Assembly: GCA_947523045.1 (NCBI GenBank)
Contig: CANNUR010000057.1
Span: 1-14,464, forward strand
Source of the DNA: an uncultured Prosthecobacter sp.
Lineage (GTDB): Bacteria; Verrucomicrobiota; Verrucomicrobiia; Verrucomicrobiales; Verrucomicrobiaceae
Reading direction: 5' to 3'
Length of the DNA: 14,464 nt
Part shown: in pieces, positions 8,955-14,464 of the stretch
Numbering within the stretch: position 1 is the first letter of the stretch
Layout: the number at the start of each line of letters is the position of its first letter
Made by a program: the position numbers and the translations under genes
The notes under the pieces: model-generated
Database searches by the model: none
Seen by the model: only the letters and a program-made list of their open reading frames with translations
What the model was told of the DNA's origin: nothing

Positions 8955-8969
8955 GGGCCATGCTCGCGC
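8944..8969 (-). promoter_or_regulatory. inverted repeat over the esterase start codon
   Basis: GAGCATG (8949-8955) and CATGCTC (8959-8965) form a perfect 7-bp stem with a 3-base loop, extended beyond a one-base bulge by GCGC pairing. On the minus strand the stem contains the esterase start codon (8954-8952) and an upstream out-of-frame ATG (8961-8959). In mRNA this could mask the start. A chance palindrome in GC-rich DNA remains possible. Confidence 0.35.
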
Positions 8970-9063
8970 GGACGGGGTGGGGGAGGCAAGGTTTTTTGCC
9001 GCGGGCGAGCACCGAAAGGGGCGGTCGGGCCCGGGGGAATGGAAAAAGACCTGATTCCAGCAT

Positions 9064-9091
9064 TTGACACGGCGGCATCAGCGTGTAGCGT
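9064..9091 (+). promoter_or_regulatory. candidate rplI promoter
   Basis: A perfect TTGACA (9064-9069) is followed after 16 bases by TAGCGT (9086-9091). Expected initiation near 9098 leaves a leader of about 27 bases before the rplI ATG. The region is AT-richer than its surroundings and lies between the divergent esterase and rplI genes. Confidence 0.65.
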
Positions 9092-9124
9092 CGCGACCCT
9101 TTCCCCCCAAGGGGCTGAAATTTT

Positions 9125-9619
9125 ATGGCACACGCTCAAGTCATCCTCAAAGAACAGATCAAAGGTCTCGGCGCCGAGGCGGATGTGGTCAAAGTGAAGC
9201 GCGGCTTCGCCCGCAACTTCCTCGTCCCGCAGGGCAAGGCCTACGAAGCCACCGCGGGCAACCTCCGCCACCTGAACCGCCTCAAGGCCCTGCGCGCCGA
9301 GCGCGAAGCCAAGGAGCTCCAGGAGGCTGAAAAGACCGCCGCCAAGCTCAAGAAGCTCAAGATCAAGCTTTCGCTGCAGACCGGCCAGGGCGGCAAGGCC
9401 TTCGGTTCGATCACCACGATGGACATCGCCAAGGCCGTCGCCGAAAGCGCCAAGATCGAGCTGGACCGCCACCTGATCGAGCTGGAAAAGCCGATCAAGA
9501 ACACCGGCACCTTCGAAATCCCGGTCAAGCTGCACCGCGACGTCGGCTGCTTCCTCAAGCTCACCGTCAGCGCCGGCGAAGAAGGCGAGGCGGGCGAGGG
9601 CGAAGCCTCCGAAGGCTGA
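9125..9619 (+). CDS. rplI: 50S ribosomal protein bL9
   Basis: This 164-residue protein binds 23S rRNA near the L1 stalk of the large ribosomal subunit. The N-terminal RNA-binding domain shows the bL9 signature: ILKEQIKGLGAEADVVKVK followed by GFARNFLVPQGKA (about 27-39). A Lys/Glu/Ala-rich connecting helix (about 45-80) leads to the C-terminal domain, with GKAFGSIT and a late IPVKLHRDV segment. It is somewhat longer than the usual length near 150 because of an acidic Gly/Glu tail after residue 150. AAGGGG (9109-9114), about 10 bases before the ATG, is the nearest thing to a Shine-Dalgarno sequence in the window. bL9 genes often follow rpsF, ssb and rpsR; here rplI stands alone with its own promoter and terminator. 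Confidence 0.97.
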   Translation: MAHAQVILKEQIKGLGAEADVVKVKRGFARNFLVPQGKAYEATAGNLRHLNRLKALRAEREAKELQEAEKTAAKLKKLKIKLSLQTGQGGKAFGSITTMDIAKAVAESAKIELDRHLIELEKPIKNTGTFEIPVKLHRDVGCFLKLTVSAGEEGEAGEGEASEG

Positions 9620-9637
9620 TTCGTTCCAACCTCTTCC

Positions 9638-9668
9638 AGCCGCATCCCCACCGGGATGCGGCTTTTTT
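9638..9668 (+). terminator. intrinsic terminator of rplI
   Basis: AGCCGCATCCC (9638-9648) and GGGATGCGGCT (9653-9663) are a perfect 11-bp inverted repeat with a CACC loop, followed by a T-run (9663-9668). This is a textbook rho-independent terminator starting 18 bases after the rplI stop codon. Confidence 0.93.
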
Positions 9669-9674
9669 CTTGGG

Positions 9675-9703
9675 TTGACCCCGCCCGCCCGCTCCCTTCA
9701 GGT
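9675..9703 (+). promoter_or_regulatory. candidate panB promoter
   Basis: TTGACC (9675-9680) lies 17 bases before TCAGGT (9698-9703). The -35 box is good and the -10 box is weak. Initiation 6-8 bases after the -10 would fall at or next to the panB ATG (9711), implying a leaderless or nearly leaderless transcript. The -35 begins 7 bases after the rplI terminator T-run, so panB needs its own promoter in this short gap. Confidence 0.45.
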
Positions 9704-9710
9704 TGTCGCC

Positions 9711-10472
9711 ATGCTCACCTCCCTTGCCGAACTGCCCGCCCGCAAGGCGGCCGGACCACCCCTCGCCGTGCTCACTGCTTATGACTACCCCATGGGCCGG
9801 TTGCTCGATGAGGCCGGGGCCGACCTGCTGCTGGTCGGCGACTCGCTGGGCATGGTCGTGCTCGGCCTGCCCGACACCACCGGGGTCACTCTCGACATGA
9901 TGTGCCATCACACCGCCGCCGTGCGCCGCGGCGTGGTGCGCGCCCCGGTCATTGCCGACCTGCCCTACCACAGCTATCGCGATGCCGACGAGGCCCTGGC
10001 GAGCGCCCGGCGCCTGGTGGCGGCCGGTGCCGATGCGGTGAAACTGGAGGGTGGGCTGGATTTCCTGCCGCAGGTATGCGCCATCGTCGGCGCGGGCATC
10101 CCCTTTGTCGGCCACCTTGGCATGCTGCCGCAGAGCGTGCGCGAGGAGGGCGGCTACAAAAAAAAGGGTCGCACCCCCGAGGATGCCGCCCGCCTGCTCG
10201 ACGACGCCGGGGCCCTCGACACTGCGGGCGCCTGCGCCATTGTCCTCGAAAGCATGATGCCGGAGGTCGCCGAAGCCATCACCGGCCGCGTGCGCGCCAG
10301 CACGATCGGCATTGGCGCCGGCCGGGCAACCGATGGCCAGGTGCTGGTCACGCCCGACCTGACGGGGGGCTTTCCCTGGTTCCGACCGCCCTTTGCGAAG
10401 GCGCGCGCGGCGGTGGCCGACGAGATGTCGCGGGCGGCGCGGGAATTCATCGCCGAGGTGCGCGGCCGTTGA
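9711..10472 (+). CDS. panB: 3-methyl-2-oxobutanoate hydroxymethyltransferase (ketopantoate hydroxymethyltransferase)
   Basis: PanB catalyses the first committed step of pantothenate and coenzyme A synthesis: hydroxymethyl transfer from 5,10-methylenetetrahydrofolate to 2-oxoisovalerate, giving ketopantoate, in the cytoplasm. The 253 residues fit the family's usual length near 260. Visible elements are the Mg-binding Asp44 (VGDSLGMV) and Asp83 (ADLPYHSY), the substrate-contact VKLEGG (110-115), GHLGMLPQS (134-142), the catalytic Glu180 (IVLESM) and the IGIGAG loop. The frame opens further upstream at a TTG (9675), but that TTG is the likely -35 box and overlaps no conserved sequence, so the ATG at 9711 is chosen. 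The loop usually reading GY-x-VQG is GYKKKGR here, encoded by a run of eight A. Other pan genes are not adjacent. Confidence 0.95.
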   Translation: MLTSLAELPARKAAGPPLAVLTAYDYPMGRLLDEAGADLLLVGDSLGMVVLGLPDTTGVTLDMMCHHTAAVRRGVVRAPVIADLPYHSYRDADEALASARRLVAAGADAVKLEGGLDFLPQVCAIVGAGIPFVGHLGMLPQSVREEGGYKKKGRTPEDAARLLDDAGALDTAGACAIVLESMMPEVAEAITGRVRASTIGIGAGRATDGQVLVTPDLTGGFPWFRPPFAKARAAVADEMSRAAREFIAEVRGR

Positions 10473-10502
10473 GCCTCCCTTCCCAGGCGGCGTGGCAGGG
10501 GC

Positions 10503-11540
10503 TCACTTGCCGTGCGCGGCGCGGTGGTGCTCACCGAGCAGGTCGCGGCCGAAGTCGCCGTCGAAGCTGCGGAAGACGCTGTGCGGGTGGTTCGCCTCGT
10601 TCTGGACGTTGTCGTACTCGATGAGGAAAGTCTTGCCCTGGACGCGGTAGTAGTGCGGCTCGCCGCGTTCCTTGCCGCCGGCCCAGCCAAAGAAAACCGG
10701 GCCGTTTTTGGCGATGTCTTCGCGGGTTTCCGCGGCGATCTCGGGGCGCACGCGGCCGAGGTACTCGTCGATGATCTGGTGCAGCTTGGCGCGCTGGGCC
10801 TCGGTCATCTCAGTCTCGCTGAGTCCGTCGGGCTTCAGGGCGTCCACCCGCGGTTCGGCGGCGGTGAGCATTTCCTTCGGGGCGACGTCGGCGACCACCG
10901 CCTTGCGGAACTGGGCCTCGTCGAGTGACTTGACCAGTTCACGGCCCAGATCCTCCTCCTTGCCGAGCACACGCAGGCCGCTGAGCGGGCCCTGGCGCAG
11001 TTCGCCGGGGTTGCTGCCCATGAAGGCCGGGGTGGCGCGCAGCAGCTGGCCGTCCTTGAGGGTGAAATTGAGCGACAGATGGTGGCCTTCCAGGCGCCAG
11101 CCCCAGGTGCCGCCGGCCGAGGGGGTGCCGAACAGACTGACGTAGTACTTTTCCGGGTCCCGGCGTTCGCGCACGGCGGCGCGCTTGGCCTCGTCGGCAC
11201 CCTCGATCTGATACAACACCTCCTCCAGACTCATGATGGTGGCGGCCTTGGCGGCGCCGCGGAAGCCCAGGCCGGTGTTCATCAGGGCGTGCGCCAGCAG
11301 TCGCTGCTGCGGCGTCATGTCCTTCATCGCCAATCCCTTGCGCTCGCGCGGGATGAAGTGCCAGTTGATCCGCTCGGCATCCTCGAAGGCGAAGCTGGCG
11401 CGGGCCTTCTGCTCCGGCGAGAGCGAGGCGAGGAAGACCGTGGCGACCTCGACCATCTGCACGCCGGCGTCGTGGGCGGGCAGCGGCAGGGCAGGGGCGA
11501 GCAGGAGGGCGAGGAGCGGAGGGGCGAGGCGGCGGATCAT
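10503..11540 (-). CDS. exported DUF3500 family protein, function unknown
   Basis: The 345-residue protein starts with a signal peptide (MIRRLAPPLLALLLAPALPLPA). It carries the hallmarks of DUF3500 that I recognise: SLSPEQKARASFAFED (about 39-54), NWHFIPRERKG (59-69), GTWGWRLEGHHLSLNF (144-159) and, near the C-terminus, HYYRVQG (296-302), IEYDN (307-311), then Asn, His and Asp residues ending in DGDFGRDLL. The invariant His, Asp and Asn residues suggest a metal or catalytic centre, but no activity is established for the family to my knowledge. The frame continues upstream to 11642; the ATG at 11540 is preferred because it begins the signal peptide and the extension is Arg-rich and overlaps the divergent promoter. 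It converges with panB (30-base gap) and is divergent from the ATPase operon, so no functional partner is evident. Confidence 0.85.
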   Translation of the reverse strand: MIRRLAPPLLALLLAPALPLPAHDAGVQMVEVATVFLASLSPEQKARASFAFEDAERINWHFIPRERKGLAMKDMTPQQRLLAHALMNTGLGFRGAAKAATIMSLEEVLYQIEGADEAKRAAVRERRDPEKYYVSLFGTPSAGGTWGWRLEGHHLSLNFTLKDGQLLRATPAFMGSNPGELRQGPLSGLRVLGKEEDLGRELVKSLDEAQFRKAVVADVAPKEMLTAAEPRVDALKPDGLSETEMTEAQRAKLHQIIDEYLGRVRPEIAAETREDIAKNGPVFFGWAGGKERGEPHYYRVQGKTFLIEYDNVQNEANHPHSVFRSFDGDFGRDLLGEHHRAAHGK

Positions 11541-11635
11541 GGCGGGAGATGGGACAAGGTCGAACGCCGTGCAAGCCCGGACTCTGTCAGGCATCCGTCG
11601 CCCGGAAACTTTTCCACGCTTCTGACGGGGCGGGA

Positions 11636-11665
11636 TTGACACTGCGCCCCCGAATCCCCTAGTTT
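11636..11665 (+). promoter_or_regulatory. candidate promoter of the PilB/GspE-family operon
   Basis: TTGACA (11636-11641) is followed after 18 bases by TAGTTT (11660-11665). Predicted initiation near 11672 gives a leader of about 30 bases, C/A-rich and without a Shine-Dalgarno sequence, before the ATG at 11703. Confidence 0.6.
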
Positions 11666-11702
11666 CTCAAATTCACCCCAAAAATCAGGCACCCCCGAAC
11701 GC

Positions 11703-13352
11703 ATGTATTCGAACGAAGAGTATCTCCTGGAACTGCTCGCCGAGGCAGGGCTGGTCATGGACAGCGACCTGCAGAAGGCCAAAAACGCGAAGAAGCCCAC
11801 GGAAACCCTGCTTGAATGCCTGATCAAGACTGGCGCCATCAGCGACGAACAGGTGGCCCAGACGGTGGCCGTCAATTCCGGCATGGAGTTCATCGACCTG
11901 CACGGCTTTGCTGCTGCCCCGCACCTCAAGGCCCTGGTGCCCATGGAGGTGGCCCAGCGCTACAAGATCGCTCCGATCGGCATGAACGGCCCGGCCCTGC
12001 AGGTCGTTGTCGCCGACCCCTACGACTTTGAGACCCTAGACTCCCTGCCGCACGTGCTGCAGCCGGACCTGGAGTTCTTCTGTTCGACTCACGCGCTCAT
12101 CAAGACCCTGCAGGCGAACATCTACGGCAACGAGGTCTTCGGAGACGTCGGCGCCAAGGGCGGCGCGCCCGGCGACGGTGATGCGCCGGTCATCAAGCTG
12201 GTCAACAACATCCTGCTCGAGGCCTTCAAGTCGGGGGCTTCCGACATCCACATCGAACCGCTGGAAAAGGACATCCGTGTGCGCCTGCGCATCGATGGTG
12301 TGCTGCACGACGTTGAGCACCATCCGAAGCGCCTGCACTCCTCCATCATCGCCCGCATCAAGATCATGTGCGGCTCGATGAGCATCGACGAGAAGCGCAT
12401 CCCGCAGGACGGCCGCCTGCAGATGGCCTTCAACGACAAGGAGCTCGACATGCGCGTGTCGATCATCCCGACCAACAATGGCGAAAGCGTCGTCATGCGC
12501 GTGCTCGACAAGAGTAGCCTGCGCCTCGGCCTGTCCGATCTCGGCTTCCTCTCCGACGACCAGGACACCTTTGAAAAGCTCATCACCCTGCCGGACGGCA
12601 TTGTCCTGGTCACCGGGCCGACCGGCTCCGGCAAGACGACGACCCTGTACGCCTGCCTCAACTTCATCAACCGGCCCGACCGCAAGATCATCACCGTCGA
12701 GGATCCGGTCGAGTATGAACTCGCCGGCATCAACCAGGTCATGGTCAAGGAGGACGTCGGCATGACCTTCGCCGCCGCCCTCAAGGCGATGCTGCGCCAG
12801 GCGCCGAACATCATCATGCTCGGGGAAATTCGCGACTACGAAACCGCATCGATCGCCATCCAGGCCTCGCTCACGGGTCACCTGGTCTTCAGCACCCTGC
12901 ACACCAACGACGCGCCTGGCTCGGTCGCCCGTCTCGCCGACATTGGCGTCAAACCCTTCCTCATCGCCTCCGCCGTGCGCGGCATCCTCGCTCAGCGACT
13001 GGTCCGCAAGCTCTGCTCCAACTGCAAGGAGCCGACCAGCCTCAACGAGCGCGAGCTGCGCCACCTCGGCCTGGAGGCGAGCCAGCTCTACAACGCCACC
13101 ATCATGGGACCGAAGGGCTGCAACAAGTGCCGCAGCGCCGGTTTCAAGGGACGCATGGTCATCGCCGAAATCTTCAAGGTCGACGACGAGGTGCGCAGCA
13201 TGATCAACCAGCAGCTCACCACCCCGCAACTGCGCAAGCGCGCCCGCGAGCTGGGCATGCGCACCCTGCGTGAGGACGGCATCCGCAAGGTTCTTGCCGG
13301 CATGACCACCGCCGAGGAGGTCATCGAAGCCACCATGGCCGACGCCGACTGA
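11703..13352 (+). CDS. PilB/GspE-family type IV pilus or type II secretion assembly ATPase
   Basis: This 549-residue cytoplasmic hexameric ATPase would power extension of a type IV pilus or a type II secretion pseudopilus. The N-terminal part (about 1-150) matches the MshEN/T2SSE_N type, ending in VVVADPYDFETLDSL. The motor core starts near 160 with VIKLVNNILLEA and SDIHIEP. It contains RIPQDGR, Walker A GPTGSGKTTT (305-314), the acidic box VEDPVEYEL, Walker B-like MLGEIRDYETA and the His box FSTLHTNDA. A zinc-type tetracysteine motif, Cys438-x2-Cys441 and Cys473-x2-Cys476, is intact and is characteristic of PilB/GspE rather than the retraction ATPase PilT. The start matches the conserved N-terminal helix; no Shine-Dalgarno is seen. 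A paralogue follows after 49 bases without a terminator. Whether it serves pili or secretion cannot be decided without the rest of the operon. Confidence 0.93.
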   Translation: MYSNEEYLLELLAEAGLVMDSDLQKAKNAKKPTETLLECLIKTGAISDEQVAQTVAVNSGMEFIDLHGFAAAPHLKALVPMEVAQRYKIAPIGMNGPALQVVVADPYDFETLDSLPHVLQPDLEFFCSTHALIKTLQANIYGNEVFGDVGAKGGAPGDGDAPVIKLVNNILLEAFKSGASDIHIEPLEKDIRVRLRIDGVLHDVEHHPKRLHSSIIARIKIMCGSMSIDEKRIPQDGRLQMAFNDKELDMRVSIIPTNNGESVVMRVLDKSSLRLGLSDLGFLSDDQDTFEKLITLPDGIVLVTGPTGSGKTTTLYACLNFINRPDRKIITVEDPVEYELAGINQVMVKEDVGMTFAAALKAMLRQAPNIIMLGEIRDYETASIAIQASLTGHLVFSTLHTNDAPGSVARLADIGVKPFLIASAVRGILAQRLVRKLCSNCKEPTSLNERELRHLGLEASQLYNATIMGPKGCNKCRSAGFKGRMVIAEIFKVDDEVRSMINQQLTTPQLRKRARELGMRTLREDGIRKVLAGMTTAEEVIEATMADAD

Positions 13353-13401
13353 TCCAGCACCCTTCCCCAACCCTTTTCAACCGAGAACGACTGAAGACGA
13401 T

Positions 13402-14464
13402 ATGACAGCCCAGAATGTGGTGGACATGCTTGAAGCCCGCGGAGTGATCGACAGCGGCCAGGCCTACGACTTGACCCAGGAGGTGGTGCAGAACGGCAAG
13501 GAGATCCTCCAGACCGTCATGGATTATGAGCTCTTTCCCAGCGAGGACGCCTTCTGGGCCCTTGTGGCCGAGGAGCTCGGCGCCGAGCACTTCGATCTCA
13601 GCGCCTTCGAACCCGCGCCCTCGGTGGTCAACCTCATTCCCGCCGGCATGGCCCGCCTCTACGGCGCCTTCCCGGTCACCCTCGATGGCCGCGGCCTGCA
13701 CGTTGCCTTCACCGATCCGCTCAACCCCCAGCTCGTCGAGGACCTGCGCTTCGGCCTCGACAAGGTGGTCGTGCCGGTGGTCGCCCGCCGCAGCCAGGTG
13801 CAGTCACTCATCGACAAGCACTACGGCACCGGCGCCCCCAGCATCGACGAAATCTTCGGCGGCCTCAAGGACGTCGGCCGTGACGCCCCGGAAGTCGAGG
13901 CCAACTCGGCGCCCATCGTCAAGTTCGTCGACCTGGTCATGACCCAGGCCATCAAGGAGCGCGCCTCGGACATCCACTTCGAGCCCTTCGAGCACGAGTT
14001 CAAGATCCGCTACCGCGTCGACGGCGCGCTCTACGAAATGGCGCCGCCGCCCGTGCACTTGGCCAACAGCGTCATCTCGCGCATCAAGGTCATGTCGAAC
14101 ATGAACATCGCCGAGCGGCGCATCCCGCAGGACGGTCGCATCATGACCACCGTCAACGGCAAGCCGGTCGACATGCGCGTCAACTCCCTGCCCACCCAGC
14201 ACGGCGAATCGGTTGTGCTGCGCGTGCTTGACCGCAGCTCGGTGAACCTCGACCTCGAACAGTTGGGCATGCCGGCCTTCCTGTACGACTACATCACCGA
14301 GACCATCGTCAAGCCGAACGGCATCTTCATCGTCACCGGCCCCACCGGCGCCGGCAAGACCACGACCCTGTACGCCTGCCTGCGCCGCATCAACACCATC
14401 GACTGCAAGCTGCTCACCGCCGAGGATCCGGTCGAGTACGAGCTCGACGGCGTCATGCAGGTGC
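13402..14464 (+). CDS. second PilB/GspE-family assembly ATPase (partial, 3' end outside window)
   Basis: The frame runs from the ATG at 13402 to the window edge: 354 complete codons, with no stop seen. The N-terminal region (MTAQNVVDMLEARGVIDSG, then VAFTDPLNPQLVEDL) is again of the MshEN type. The core begins near residue 167 (APIVKFVDLVM, SDIHFEP), with RIPQDGR and Walker A GPTGAGKTTT (313-322). The acidic box AEDPVEYEL is present just before the edge. The Walker B, His box and any tetracysteine motif lie outside, so completeness cannot be judged. It is a diverged paralogue of the preceding gene, separated by 49 bases with no terminator, and therefore probably cotranscribed. No strong ribosome site is present upstream (GAAGACGAT only). 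Confidence 0.92.
   Translation, partial: MTAQNVVDMLEARGVIDSGQAYDLTQEVVQNGKEILQTVMDYELFPSEDAFWALVAEELGAEHFDLSAFEPAPSVVNLIPAGMARLYGAFPVTLDGRGLHVAFTDPLNPQLVEDLRFGLDKVVVPVVARRSQVQSLIDKHYGTGAPSIDEIFGGLKDVGRDAPEVEANSAPIVKFVDLVMTQAIKERASDIHFEPFEHEFKIRYRVDGALYEMAPPPVHLANSVISRIKVMSNMNIAERRIPQDGRIMTTVNGKPVDMRVNSLPTQHGESVVLRVLDRSSVNLDLEQLGMPAFLYDYITETIVKPNGIFIVTGPTGAGKTTTLYACLRRINTIDCKLLTAEDPVEYELDGVMQV

Noticed and set aside
8172..9197. 341-residue plus-strand open frame
   Set aside because: It is antisense to the esterase with its complete Ser-Asp-His triad and runs into the rplI start in another frame.
9675..9710. TTG start for panB at 9675
   Set aside because: The extra 12 residues match nothing in PanB, and the TTG is part of the likely -35 box; the ATG at 9711 fits the family.
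11541..11642. Longer start for the DUF3500 gene
   Set aside because: The extension is Arg-rich and overlaps the divergent promoter; the internal ATG begins a proper signal peptide.
12036..13370. 444-residue minus-strand open frame
   Set aside because: It is antisense to the first ATPase and rich in Gly/Asp/Val/His without any family pattern.

Overview
The window is GC-rich (about two thirds G+C by eye) and densely packed. It most likely comes from a Verrucomicrobiota bacterium, plausibly of the Opitutae type. The grounds are an exported sulfatase pair, a planctomycete/verrucomicrobial PSCyt1-DUF1549-DUF1553 protein, a DUF5722 protein, a DUF3500 protein and a tandem pair of PilB/GspE-type ATPases. 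This placement is an inference from gene content; no rRNA gene is present.

Left part (1-8954): a probable sulfated-polysaccharide degradation island. A DUF5722 glycosidase-like protein (minus strand, running off the left edge) is divergent from an iduronate-2-sulfatase-like enzyme. Downstream on the plus strand follow a heparan N-sulfatase-like enzyme and a 1011-residue exported PSCyt1/PSCyt2/PSD1 protein with two CXXCH motifs. An exported alpha/beta-hydrolase esterase converges on these from the minus strand. All five proteins have N-terminal export signals. A natural reading is removal of sulfate and acyl groups together with glycosidic cleavage of a decorated glycan outside the cytoplasm. 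The 155-base spacer before the PSD1 gene carries a degenerate 9-base-period array of GAC words that flips into GTC words, with a promoter-like pair inside it.

Middle part (8955-10472): housekeeping genes. rplI (ribosomal protein bL9) is a monocistronic unit with a good candidate promoter and a textbook intrinsic terminator. Immediately after that terminator comes panB (ketopantoate hydroxymethyltransferase), whose candidate promoter sits so close to the ATG that its mRNA may be leaderless.

Right part (10473-14464): an exported DUF3500 protein of unknown function on the minus strand converges with panB. It is divergent from a promoter driving two tandem PilB/GspE-family assembly ATPases for a type IV pilus or type II secretion system. 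The second ATPase is cut by the right edge.

Two general sequence habits appear. Start codons mostly lack a clear Shine-Dalgarno sequence. Candidate promoters combine a TTGAC(A/C) -35 box with a TAGnnT-like -10 box. I see no tRNA, rRNA, CRISPR, insertion sequence or prophage genes.
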